Shown: positions 9,118 through 16,459 of the stretch, in pieces | Layout: each line of letters starts with the position of its first letter | Position numbering within the stretch: the stretch's first letter is position 1 | Source: Nucisporomicrobium flavum | GTDB taxonomy: Bacteria > Actinomycetota > Actinomycetes > Mycobacteriales > Micromonosporaceae | NCBI RefSeq assembly: GCF_016464385.1 | Contig: NZ_JADMLH010000002.1 | Location: forward strand, 529,701 to 593,700 | Direction: 5' to 3' | DNA length: 64,000 nt | The notes under the pieces: generated by a model | Seen by the model: the letters and a program-made list of their open reading frames with translations, nothing else | What the model was told of the DNA's origin: nothing | Database searches by the model: none | Position numbers and translations under genes: made by a program

Positions 9118-10044
9118 ATGAAGAGACTGGCCGCCTTTTCCGTGGCGATCCTCGCCCTCCTCCTCGCCGGCTGCACCCGGCAGTCGTCACCGCAACCGCG
9201 GGTCTCCGAACCACCCGTCGGAAAGTCCAGCGGCACCATCACCGTCGACGGCCGGCAACGCACCTACCTGCTGTACCGGCCCGCCGCCGCCCGCGCCGGC
9301 GCGCCCCTCGTCGTCGTCCTGCACGGCGCCGTCGGCACCGGACGCCAGGCCGAGCAGGCGTACGGCTGGGACGCCGAGGCCGACAAAGGTGGCTTCCTGG
9401 TCGCGTACCCCGACGGGGTGAACCGCACCTGGAACGTCAGCTCCGACTGCTGCGGCGTAGCGGCCCGCGACAAGGTCGACGACGTCGGCTTCATCACCCG
9501 GCTCGTCTCCACACTCCCCGCAGACCCCGAACGCATCTACGCCACCGGCATCTCCAACGGCGCGATGTTCGCCTACCGCCTCGCCTGCGACACCGACATC
9601 TTCGCCGCCATCGGCCCCGTCGCCGGCACAATGATCAACGACTGCCCCGCACCGAAACCGCTCTCGATCATCCACATCCACGGCGACAAGGACCCCACCA
9701 TCCCGTACGCCGGAGGCCCAGGCCGCCGCAGCAACGACGGCAAGGGACGCCTCCCCGTGAAGATCGACGGCCCCTCGGTGCCCTCGCTCATCGAGACGTG
9801 GCGCAAGACCGACAACTGCGCGCCCCCGGCAACCACCAAAGAGGGCGCAGTCACGACGTCGACATCGACCTGCCCGGACGGCCGCGCGGTCGACCTGATC
9901 ACGGTCGCCGGCGCAGGCCACCAATGGCCCGGCTCTCGCCCGACCCCGGTCGCCGAGCGCATCTTCCACCTCGACCCACCCTCCACGGCGATCGATGCGA
10001 CCCCGACCATCTGGCAGTTCCTCAACGCCCACCCCAAGCATTGA
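9118..10044 (+). CDS. PHB depolymerase/LpqC-type esterase lipoprotein
   Basis: A 308-residue exported lipoprotein: MKRL, a hydrophobic core, then lipobox LLLAGC with Cys at about 19. The body is an esterase of the polyhydroxybutyrate depolymerase/feruloyl esterase group. Signs are VVVLHGAVG (oxyanion region), nucleophile serine in TGISNGAMF (about residue 143), IHIHGDKDPTIPY with the acid residue, and a late histidine in GAGHQWPG. The start is supported by GGAGAA 9-10 nt upstream. It would hydrolyse esters at the outer face of the membrane; the true substrate is unknown and need not be PHB. It follows a hairpin and is probably a separate unit. Confidence 0.82.
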   Translation: MKRLAAFSVAILALLLAGCTRQSSPQPRVSEPPVGKSSGTITVDGRQRTYLLYRPAAARAGAPLVVVLHGAVGTGRQAEQAYGWDAEADKGGFLVAYPDGVNRTWNVSSDCCGVAARDKVDDVGFITRLVSTLPADPERIYATGISNGAMFAYRLACDTDIFAAIGPVAGTMINDCPAPKPLSIIHIHGDKDPTIPYAGGPGRRSNDGKGRLPVKIDGPSVPSLIETWRKTDNCAPPATTKEGAVTTSTSTCPDGRAVDLITVAGAGHQWPGSRPTPVAERIFHLDPPSTAIDATPTIWQFLNAHPKH

Positions 10045-10077
10045 CATCGAGCTGTAGGTGCGCAGTAATGTACCTAC
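10041..10077 (+). promoter_or_regulatory. Promoter with inverted repeat, leaderless start for the HTH gene
   Basis: TTGACA at 10041-10046 and TAATGT at 10066-10071 are spaced 19 bp, and the ATG follows 6 nt after the -10, as in leaderless genes. TGTAGGT (10053-10059) and ACCTACA (10072-10078) form a 7-bp inverted repeat around the -10. This is a plausible operator for autoregulation by the HTH protein that starts there. Confidence 0.55.
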
Positions 10078-10953
10078 ATGCAGACATCCGAAACGGGTGA
10101 TCCGCGTGCGGTCGAGGCACGGCGTCTGCGCGCGGAAACCCGGATCTCCCTGGCTCAGCTCCGCAAACACTTCGGCGTCAGCCGCGACACCATGGCGGCC
10201 TGGCTCTGGAACGAACCCACCCCGGAATGGACCCGCCGGCCCAACGCCAAGGACGACCTTCGCGACCGGGCCGTCGACCTCCGGCATGCCGGATACACCG
10301 TCCCGGAGATCGCCGCCGAGCTGAACGTCTCCAAGTCCACGGCGTACCTCTGGGTGCGGCACCTGCCCCTCGACGAGACCAGCGAACGTGCACACGAGCG
10401 CCGCAGCGAACACTCCCGGCGCATCGCCGAGACCCGCTGGGAACCCCTCCGGCAGAAACGCGACGCCGACCGCGCAGCCACCAATGAAGCCGAAGCCGCC
10501 TGGGTCGGCGCGCTGTCCGACCGGGAGGTGCGCCTCCTCGGCGCTGTCGCCTACTGGTGCGAGGGCGCCAAGTCCAAGCCGTGGGAGCCGAACCGGTGTC
10601 GCGTCACTTTCATCAACAGTGACCCCGCGCTCATCCTGCTGTTCATCCGGTTCGTCGAGTCCTTCGGGCAGGATCGTGACGCCTTGAGATACCGCGTCAG
10701 CATCCATGAATCCGCCGACGCGGAGGCGGCGGGTCGATGGTGGGCCGCGGTGGTCGGTGTGCCCTTCGCGATTTTCCGCCGACCCACTCTGAAGACGCAC
10801 AATCCGTCCACGGTCCGGTACAACGTCGGGGATCCTTATCGAGGGTGCCTCGTGGTGGATGTGCCGAGGTCACGCCAGCTCTACTGGAGGATCGAGGGCA
10901 TGATGCGAGGCGTCGCGTCCGCGACCGAGCTCGGGGGAGACGCTACTATGTAG
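10078..10953 (+). CDS. Double helix-turn-helix protein with possible LAGLIDADG-like C-terminal domain
   Basis: A 291-residue protein. Two helix-turn-helix segments are visible: LAQLRKHFGVSRDTMAAWL (about residues 24-42) and VPEIAAELNVSKSTAYLWV (about 77-95). The C-terminal half has LLGAVAYWCEGAKSK followed by VTFINSDPALILLFIRFV (about 155-200). That pattern resembles one half of a LAGLIDADG-type fold seen in some homing-endonuclease-derived DNA-binding proteins; this link is inference from pattern only. A palindrome straddles the predicted promoter. The ATG appears leaderless. It sits directly before tRNA-Gln. It could be a transcription regulator or a remnant of a mobile-element protein. Confidence 0.7.
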   Translation: MQTSETGDPRAVEARRLRAETRISLAQLRKHFGVSRDTMAAWLWNEPTPEWTRRPNAKDDLRDRAVDLRHAGYTVPEIAAELNVSKSTAYLWVRHLPLDETSERAHERRSEHSRRIAETRWEPLRQKRDADRAATNEAEAAWVGALSDREVRLLGAVAYWCEGAKSKPWEPNRCRVTFINSDPALILLFIRFVESFGQDRDALRYRVSIHESADAEAAGRWWAAVVGVPFAIFRRPTLKTHNPSTVRYNVGDPYRGCLVVDVPRSRQLYWRIEGMMRGVASATELGGDATM

Positions 10954-10992
10954 CCCGCGAACATGACCTCTAGCGTTATGTCCGCTTTGCCC

Positions 10993-11063
10993 TCCCGGGT
11001 CGTCTAAGGGCAGGACATCATACTTTGGCTATGATTATAGGGGTTCGAATCCTCTCCCGGGAG
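10993..11063 (+). tRNA. tRNA-Gln (anticodon TTG)
   Basis: A full cloverleaf can be drawn: acceptor stem TCCCGGG/CCCGGGA, D stem GTCT/GGAC, anticodon stem TCATA/TATGA with loop CTTTGGC (anticodon TTG at 11025-11027), and T arm AGGGG-TTCGAAT-CCTCT. The discriminator base is G at 11063. The 3' CCA is not encoded. It reads CAA (and by wobble CAG) glutamine codons. It lies alone between the HTH gene and glmU. Confidence 0.93.
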
Positions 11064-11130
11064 CTCTTCATCCGCGGCTGAGTTGGCGCCGCGTCTCTGA
11101 ACCGCCACACTGCGAACAATGGAGTCCCGC

Positions 11131-12597
11131 GTGAGCCAGGCCCCGAGCCGCACCGTCGTCGTCCTCGCCGCCGGTGAAGGCAAGCGGATGAAGTCCGCGA
11201 CGCCCAAGATGCTGCACTCGCTGCTCGGCCGCACCCTGCTCGGTCACGTCCTGCACGCCGCCGACGCCGCGCACGCCTCCCGCACGGTCGTGGTCGTCGG
11301 GCACAAGGCCGACCAGGTGCGCGCGCACCTCGCCGAGATCGCGCCCGGCGCGACGCCGGTGCTGCAGGCCGAGCAGAACGGCACCGGGCACGCCGTACGC
11401 ATCGCGCTGGACGCGATCCCGGAGGCGGCCGGCACCGTGGTGGTTTTGAACGCCGACGTGCCGCTGCTGCGCCCGGAAACCGTGGAGGCCCTGGTCGCCG
11501 CGCATGAGTCGGCCCGTACGGGTGCGACCGTGCTGGCCGCCGAGGTGGCGGACCCGACCGGTCTGGGCCGGATCGTGCGCGACGCCGAGGGCAACCTCGA
11601 GCGGATCGTGGAGGAGCGGGACGCCTCGCCGGAGGTCCGGGCGATCCGCGAGATCAACGCGGGCATCTACGTGTTCGACGCCACGCTGCTGCGCGAGGCG
11701 CTCGGCAAGCTGTCCACCGACAACGACCAGGGCGAGGAATACCTGACCGACGTGTTCGGCATTCTCGCGTCGGTCGGTCACCCGGTCGGCGTGTACGTGG
11801 CCGCCGACGCGCAGGAGACGCTCGGCTGCAACGACCGGGCCGAGCTGGCCCGTCTCCGGGCGCTGCTGCGCGACCGGGTGAACACGGCGTGGATGCGTTC
11901 CGGGGTGTCGATCCTGGACCCGGCGACCACGTGGATCGACGTGACCGTGACGCTCGAGCCGGACGCGGTCGTGGACCAGAATTCCCAGCTGCAGGGCTCC
12001 ACCACGGTGGCGACGGGCGCGGTGATCGGCCCGGACACGACCTTGATCGACACGGTGGTCGCGGAGGGCGCGACGGTGTTGCGGACGCAGTCCGTCGGCG
12101 CGCAGATCGGGCCGGACGCGACCGTGGGCCCGTATTCGTACCTGCGTCCCGGCACGCGGCTGGGCCGTAAGGCGAAGGTGGGCGGCTTCGTCGAGACCAA
12201 GAACGCCGAGCTGGGCGCCGGTGCCAAGGTGCCGCACCTCTCGTACGTGGGTGACGCCACGATCGGCCCGAAGTCGAACATCGGGGCGGGAACGATCTTC
12301 GCCAACTACGACGGCGTCAACAAGCACCACACGACCGTGGGTGAGGCGGCGTTCGTGGGCAGCGACACCGTGCTGATCGCCCCGGTGGAGATCGGCCCGG
12401 GCGCGTACGTGGCCGCGGGCAGCGCGGTCGCCAAGGACGTACCGGCGGGCAGCCTGGGGGTGACCCGCGCGCAGCAGCGCAACATCGACGGGTGGACGGC
12501 CCGCAAGCGGCCGGGGACGGTGTCGGCGGAGGCCGCGGAGGCCGCCGAGCAGAAGGTGGCGGCCGAGCGGCCGGCCTCGCCGGACCCGACCGCGTAG
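11131..12597 (+). CDS. glmU: Bifunctional UDP-N-acetylglucosamine pyrophosphorylase / glucosamine-1-phosphate acetyltransferase
   Basis: GlmU (488 residues) makes UDP-GlcNAc, a peptidoglycan precursor, in two steps. The N-terminal uridyltransferase domain shows LAAGEGKRMKS (about residues 12-22), QNGTGHA, and NADVPLL. The C-terminal left-handed beta-helix shows hexapeptide repeats such as IGPDTTLIDTVV, IGPDATVGPYSYL, and acetyltransferase-site residues in NYDGVNKHHT. GTG at 11131 is preferred because GGAG lies 6 nt upstream; ATG at 11119 is in frame and would add four residues. The C-terminus has an Ala/Glu-rich tail (about 25 residues) beyond the usual end. It precedes prs, a common actinobacterial order. 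Confidence 0.95.
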   Translation: MSQAPSRTVVVLAAGEGKRMKSATPKMLHSLLGRTLLGHVLHAADAAHASRTVVVVGHKADQVRAHLAEIAPGATPVLQAEQNGTGHAVRIALDAIPEAAGTVVVLNADVPLLRPETVEALVAAHESARTGATVLAAEVADPTGLGRIVRDAEGNLERIVEERDASPEVRAIREINAGIYVFDATLLREALGKLSTDNDQGEEYLTDVFGILASVGHPVGVYVAADAQETLGCNDRAELARLRALLRDRVNTAWMRSGVSILDPATTWIDVTVTLEPDAVVDQNSQLQGSTTVATGAVIGPDTTLIDTVVAEGATVLRTQSVGAQIGPDATVGPYSYLRPGTRLGRKAKVGGFVETKNAELGAGAKVPHLSYVGDATIGPKSNIGAGTIFANYDGVNKHHTTVGEAAFVGSDTVLIAPVEIGPGAYVAAGSAVAKDVPAGSLGVTRAQQRNIDGWTARKRPGTVSAEAAEAAEQKVAAERPASPDPTA

Positions 12598-12758
12598 CGG
12601 CGCCGCGCCCGCCGGCCGAGCGCGTCCCGTGTTCCTGTCGCGTTGCGCTTCCGTGCCGTGCGGGCCTCGGACAGCTGACAGGTGGTCGGCGGCGGCGCAA
12701 GCTGGGGTGAGCCATCCCACGACCCGGATCCGGCACGTGGTGTCCGGCCCCGGGCAGG

Positions 12759-12764
12759 TAATAC
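12759..12764 (+). promoter_or_regulatory. Possible -10 box before prs
   Basis: TAATAC stands out in a GC-rich 209-bp spacer 42 nt before the prs ATG. No convincing -35 was identified, so this is tentative. The rest of the spacer shows no gene. Confidence 0.35.
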
Positions 12765-12806
12765 TTCAGGTGACAACCCCTCGATCGCACGGGAGCGGAC
12801 GGGCCC

Positions 12807-13787
12807 ATGGGCAGCATCGTCGCCGAGAACCGTAAGAGTCTGATGCTTTTCTCCGGGCGCGGTTTCCCGGAGCTGGCGGAGGAGATCGGCCAGGTGCTCG
12901 GCGTCGCCCCGACGCCGTCGGACTCCTACGAGTTCGCCAACGGCGAGATCTTCGTCCGGTTCAAGGATTCCGTACGCGGGTCCGACGCGTTCGTCGTGCA
13001 GTCGGTCACCGAGGGCGTCAACCGGTGGGTCATGGAGACGCTGATCATGGTCGACGCGTTGAAGCGCGGGTCGGCGAAGCGGATCACCGTGGTGCTGCCG
13101 TTCTACCCGTACTCGCGGCAGGACAAGAAGCACCGCGGCCGCGAGCCGATCTCGGCGCGCCTGGTCGCCGACCTGCTGAAGACCGCGGGCGCCAACCGGA
13201 TCCTCACCGTCGACCTGCACACCGCGCAGATCCAGGGCTTCTTCGACGGGCCGGTGGACCACCTCTTCGCGATGGACATCCTGGCCGAGCACGTCGAGCG
13301 CAAGTTCGAGGGCCGCCCGATGACGGTCGTGGCCCCCGACTCGGGCCGCGTACGGGTGGCCGAGCGCTGGACGGACCGGCTGGGCGGCTGCCCGCTGGCG
13401 TTCATCCACAAGACCCGCGACCCGATGAAGCCCAACCAGGTCGTCGCCAACCGCGTCGTCGGCGAGGTCGAGGGCCGGGTCTGCCTGCTGGTCGACGACA
13501 TGATCGACACGGGCGGCACGATCACCAAGGCCGCCGACATCCTCTTCGACTCCGGCGCCGCCGACGTGGTCGTGGCCTCGACGCACGCGCTGCTGTCCGA
13601 CCCGGCGACGGAGAAGCTGAAGAACAGCCGCATCTCCGAACTGGTGGTGACGAACACCCTGCCGCTGCCGCCGGAGAAGCGCCTGGACAAGATCACCGTG
13701 CTCTCGATCGCGCCGCTGCTGGCCCGCGCGATCCGCGAGGTCTTCGACGACGGCTCGGTGACCACCCTGTTCGGCGGCCTCAGCTGA
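12807..13787 (+). CDS. prs: Ribose-phosphate pyrophosphokinase
   Basis: PRPP synthetase (326 residues, standard length) makes PRPP for nucleotide, histidine and tryptophan synthesis. Typical segments are FSGRGFPELAEEI near the start, YPYSRQDKKHRGREPIS (about residues 95-111, ATP and catalytic loop), VDLHTAQIQGFF, and the PRPP-binding loop LLVDDMIDTGGTI (about 229-241). PRPP is also the substrate of the uracil phosphoribosyltransferase at the far end of the window. A separate promoter in the glmU-prs spacer is possible. A repeat-filled spacer follows. Confidence 0.96.
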   Translation: MGSIVAENRKSLMLFSGRGFPELAEEIGQVLGVAPTPSDSYEFANGEIFVRFKDSVRGSDAFVVQSVTEGVNRWVMETLIMVDALKRGSAKRITVVLPFYPYSRQDKKHRGREPISARLVADLLKTAGANRILTVDLHTAQIQGFFDGPVDHLFAMDILAEHVERKFEGRPMTVVAPDSGRVRVAERWTDRLGGCPLAFIHKTRDPMKPNQVVANRVVGEVEGRVCLLVDDMIDTGGTITKAADILFDSGAADVVVASTHALLSDPATEKLKNSRISELVVTNTLPLPPEKRLDKITVLSIAPLLARAIREVFDDGSVTTLFGGLS

Positions 13788-13817
13788 CCCGCGGCGGCGA
13801 CTAGCCGGGCGGCCGAC

Positions 13818-13940
13818 CGACTCGCGGCGGTGACTAGCCGGGCGGCTGGGCGGCCGACCGACTCGCGGCGGTGACTAGCCGGGCGGCTGGGCGGCCGACC
13901 GACTCGCGGCGGCGACTAGCCGGCGGGCTGGGCGGCCGAC
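13818..13940. repeat. 41-bp tandem repeat, three full copies
   Basis: Units start at 13818, 13859 and 13900, each running CGACTCGCGGCGG...GGCGGCCGAC with only a few changes in the last. A partial copy lacking the middle lies just upstream from about 13790. The unit length is not a multiple of three, which argues against coding. Confidence 0.85.
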
Positions 13941-14040
13941 GGACCCGCGGCACCGCGGCGGCTCACCGCCGTTCCACCCGGCCGCCGGGCGAGCCGGCGG
14001 CCGGTCCGGCAAGCGGCCGCCACTTAGCCAGGGGCGCGGC

Positions 14041-14185
14041 CAGCTGCTCGGCCTGCCTGCCACTCAGTCAGGGCGCGGCCAGCTGCTCGGCCTGCCGCTC
14101 GGCCAGGGCGAGGCCAGCTGCTCGGCCCGCCGCTCGGCCAGGGCGAGGCCAGCTGCTCGGCCTGCCACTCGGCTGGCCGCGGCTC
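14041..14185. repeat. 35-bp GC-rich tandem repeat
   Basis: The core CAGCTGCTCGGCC recurs at 14041, 14080, 14115 and 14150 (spacings 39, 35, 35). Between the cores lies CGCTCGGCCAGGGCGAGG or a close variant. It contains short palindromes (CAGCTG) and no credible gene. Confidence 0.75.
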
Positions 14186-14368
14186 GCGGTTCCGTTTGGC
14201 CCGCCACCCAGCCCGGCCCGCTGCTCCCCGCGGCCCGCGGCTCGGCCACCCCGCCCTGCCCGGTCGACGCGCTGTAACCATTTAGCGGCTTTCCGCTGTG
14301 GTTTGCGGGGCGCAAGGTGCATCCGACGGGTGAAGTTTTCGCAGGGAGGGGCAGCAGCCGGGACCCGC

Positions 14369-14398
14369 CGGTTTGAGCGTGGCGCGAGCAGGTAAGCT
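14369..14398 (+). promoter_or_regulatory. Possible rplY promoter with long leader
   Basis: GGTTTG (14369-14374) and TAAGCT (near 14392-14398) are about 17 bp apart. If used, transcription would start about 200 nt before the rplY GTG, leaving a long untranslated leader without an obvious gene. Base-level positions are approximate. Confidence 0.35.
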
Positions 14399-14606
14399 GG
14401 TGCGGTTGCCACGGCGAGGGTGCCCCGCGGTCTGCTGCAGGTGTTGCGCAGTCCGCTCGAGGCACCGTGATCGACGCGGTGCTCCGGGCCTGTGCCCAGT
14501 GCGCCCCTTGCCGAGCACTGAGCACCACCATTCGGTTCCCGCCGATGATCCGCCCGCAGCCCGCCGACTTAGACGCAGCCCGATTCAGAGTTTCAGGAGT
14601 TTCCCC

Positions 14607-15242
14607 GTGTCCGAGGTAAAGATCAGCGCCGAGCCCCGTACCGAGTTCGGCAAGGGTGGTGCCCGTCGCACGCGCCGGGCCGGCCTGGTGCCTGCCGTGC
14701 TGTACGGCCACGGTGAGAAGCCGCAGCACATCGCGCTGCCGGCCCGCGAGTTCGCCGCCGCCATCCGGCACGGTGGCCTCAACCAGGTTTTCACGATCGA
14801 CATCGCCGGCGGGTCGGGTGCCACGCTGGCCCTGCCGAAGGCGATCCAGCGCGACCCGATCAAGGACACGTACGAGCACGTGGACCTGATCATCGTGAAG
14901 CGCGGCGAGAAGGTCCAGGTCGACGTCCCCGTGACGCTGGTCGGCGACGCCGCGAAGAACACGCTCGTGGTGAGCGAGAGCACGACCCTGTCGGTGACGG
15001 CCGAGGCGCTGCACGTGCCGGCCGCCCTGGAGGTTTCGATCGAGGGCCTCGAGGCCGGCGCGCAGGTCACCGCCGCCGACGTGACCCTGCCGGCGGGCAC
15101 TGAGCTGGCCGTGGAGCCGGATTACCTCATCGCGATGGTCTCGCAGGCGCAGACCGCCGCGCAGATGGAGGGCGACTCCGGCGAGAGCACCGAGGCCGCC
15201 GCCGGCGAGAGCGCCGAGGCGACCGAGGAAGCCGCCGGCTGA
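14607..15242 (+). CDS. rplY: Ribosomal protein bL25 (CTC form)
   Basis: A 211-residue bL25 of the long CTC type, which binds 5S rRNA in the large subunit. The N-terminal 5S-binding domain runs to about residue 95 (EVKISAEPRTEFGKGGARR, VLYGHGEKPQHIALP), followed by the TL5/CTC C-terminal domain (to about 185) and an acidic Ala/Glu tail. GTG at 14607 is chosen because CAGGAG lies 7 nt upstream and the translated protein then starts MSEVKIS as in the family; longer upstream in-frame reading is non-coding in character. A strong terminator follows, then pth, the usual actinobacterial order. Confidence 0.95.
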   Translation: MSEVKISAEPRTEFGKGGARRTRRAGLVPAVLYGHGEKPQHIALPAREFAAAIRHGGLNQVFTIDIAGGSGATLALPKAIQRDPIKDTYEHVDLIIVKRGEKVQVDVPVTLVGDAAKNTLVVSESTTLSVTAEALHVPAALEVSIEGLEAGAQVTAADVTLPAGTELAVEPDYLIAMVSQAQTAAQMEGDSGESTEAAAGESAEATEEAAG

Positions 15243-15263
15243 CGCAGCCGGAGCAAGCACCCG

Positions 15264-15298
15264 ACAGGGAAAGTGCCGCCCGGCACTTTCCCTGTTTT
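15264..15298 (+). terminator. Rho-independent terminator between rplY and pth
   Basis: A perfect 15-bp stem (ACAGGGAAAGTGCCG and its complement, 15264-15278 with 15281-15295) is followed by TTTT. It ends 20 bp before the pth start, so pth probably depends on read-through or on a promoter inside this short gap. Confidence 0.88.
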
Positions 15299-15318
15299 GT
15301 CGTGTGGAGGGAAATGCA

Positions 15319-15906
15319 ATGACCGAGGACGCGCCGTGGCTGGTGGTCGGCCTGGGCAACCCGGGCCGGGAGTACGCGGGGAACCGGCACAACGTGGGTT
15401 TCATGGTGGCCGAGCTGCTCGCGTCCCGGATCGGCGCGAAGGTGGGGCGGCACAAGCGTGCGGTGGCCGAGGTGGGGGAGGGCCGGCTCGGGTTCGGCGG
15501 TCCGAAGCTGATCCTGGTGAAGCCGCTGACGTACATGAACCTGTCGGGCGCCCCGGTGTCGGCGCTGGCGCAGTTCTTCAAGGTGCCGGTGGAGAACGTG
15601 GTGGCCGTGCACGACGAGCTGGACGTCCCGTACGGGCAGGTGCGGGTGAAGCGCGGCGGCGGTGAGGGCGGTCACAACGGACTGCGCTCGATGTCGAAGT
15701 CGCTGGGCACCAAGGAGTACGCGCGGGTCCGGTTCGGTATCGGGCGGCCGCCGGGGCGGCAGGATCCGGCGGATTTCGTGCTGTCCGATTTTTCCGCCGT
15801 GGAGCGCAAGGAGCTGGACTTCCTCGTCGACCGGGCCGCCGATGTGGTGGAAGCGGTCGTGCTGGAGGGCGTCGAGTGGGCGCAGAACAAGTACCACGGA
15901 AATTAG
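15319..15906 (+). CDS. pth: Peptidyl-tRNA hydrolase
   Basis: Pth (195 residues) releases peptides from prematurely dropped peptidyl-tRNA. Family signatures are VVGLGNPGREYAGNRHNVGF (N-terminal, with the catalytic histidine in NRHNVG), KPLTYMNLSG, the catalytic aspartate in VHDELDVPYGQ, and GGGEGGHNGLRS. ATG at 15319 is preferred over GTG at 15304 because GGAGGGA lies 7 nt upstream of it. It lies downstream of rplY with a terminator between them. A 550-bp repeat-rich spacer follows. Confidence 0.95.
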   Translation: MTEDAPWLVVGLGNPGREYAGNRHNVGFMVAELLASRIGAKVGRHKRAVAEVGEGRLGFGGPKLILVKPLTYMNLSGAPVSALAQFFKVPVENVVAVHDELDVPYGQVRVKRGGGEGGHNGLRSMSKSLGTKEYARVRFGIGRPPGRQDPADFVLSDFSAVERKELDFLVDRAADVVEAVVLEGVEWAQNKYHGN

Positions 15907-16459
15907 GCGAATACCACGCGAACCAAGGCGCTGTCCGGCGAACGCATAGATCGTTTGGACCGTTTTGTCCGTCTATCGGTCCCGTGACGCCGCCACCCTT
16001 TGGTCCGTTGTCCACGTAGCGCGCCGAAACGCGACGCGCTCTCGGAGCACGCCGGACGACGCGCCCCGGGAGCACGCCGAAACGCGACGCGCTCACGGAG
16101 CACGCCTGATCGGCCGCGCTCCCAGAGCACGCCAGATCGGCCGCGCTCCCAGAGCACGCCGAAAGGCGACGCACGCCGTAAAGCGCGCTCCGGGAGCACG
16201 CCGTAAAGCGCGCTCTGCGAGCACGCCGAGAAGCGCGCTCTGCGAGCACGCCGAGAAGCGCGCTCCAGGGCACGCCGAACCGGGACGCGCTCTGGGGCAC
16301 GCCGAACCGGGACGCGCTCTCAGGGCGCGCCGGAACCGCGACGCGCTCTCAGAGCACGCCGGAATGGGCGCGCTCGCGGAGCGCGCAGCATCGGCGCGCA
16401 CGTGACACGGGAGCGCGCCGCCGCGGCGCGCGGGAATCGACGGCGTGGGGGAGGTTCGG
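15907..16459. other. Spacer between pth and the sugar transferase gene
   Basis: No gene is supported here. About 15907-16015 is ordinary spacer; from about 16017 to 16400 it is filled with short palindromic repeats (listed separately). Open frames exist on both strands but they are low-complexity readings of the repeats. Confidence 0.7.
16017..16395. repeat. Array of imperfect palindromic repeats (CGCGCTC-nnn-GAGCACGCCG)
   Basis: About 13-15 units share the pattern CGCGCTC, three variable bases, GAGCACGCC, then GAAnnGCGA or GTAAAG. Each unit can form a short GCGCTC/GAGC hairpin. Spacing is irregular (about 25-35 bp) and copies are diverged, so it is not a CRISPR array. The best-conserved part is 16170-16260. 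Confidence 0.75.

Larger units (their letters stand above)
13788..14606. other. Long spacer between prs and rplY: repeats, then rplY leader
   Basis: This 819-bp stretch holds no credible gene. Its first half is GC-rich repetitive DNA (a 41-bp tandem repeat and a 35-bp repeat, listed separately). The second half, from about 14280, is less repetitive and holds a possible promoter and a long untranslated leader for rplY. Confidence 0.7.

Noticed and set aside
5609..9214. Very long open frame on the minus strand (about 1200 codons)
   Set aside because: It mirrors the two secreted-protein genes on the plus strand, which have signal peptides, ribosome binding site and paralogy. Long antisense frames are expected in DNA this rich in GC.
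10954..11118. Integrated element or attachment site at tRNA-Gln
   Set aside because: No integrase, no duplicated tRNA 3' end and no change of gene character were seen near the tRNA.
16017..16395. Possible CRISPR array
   Set aside because: Unit spacing is irregular, the repeats are diverged and palindromic throughout, there are no unique spacers of constant length, and no cas genes lie nearby.
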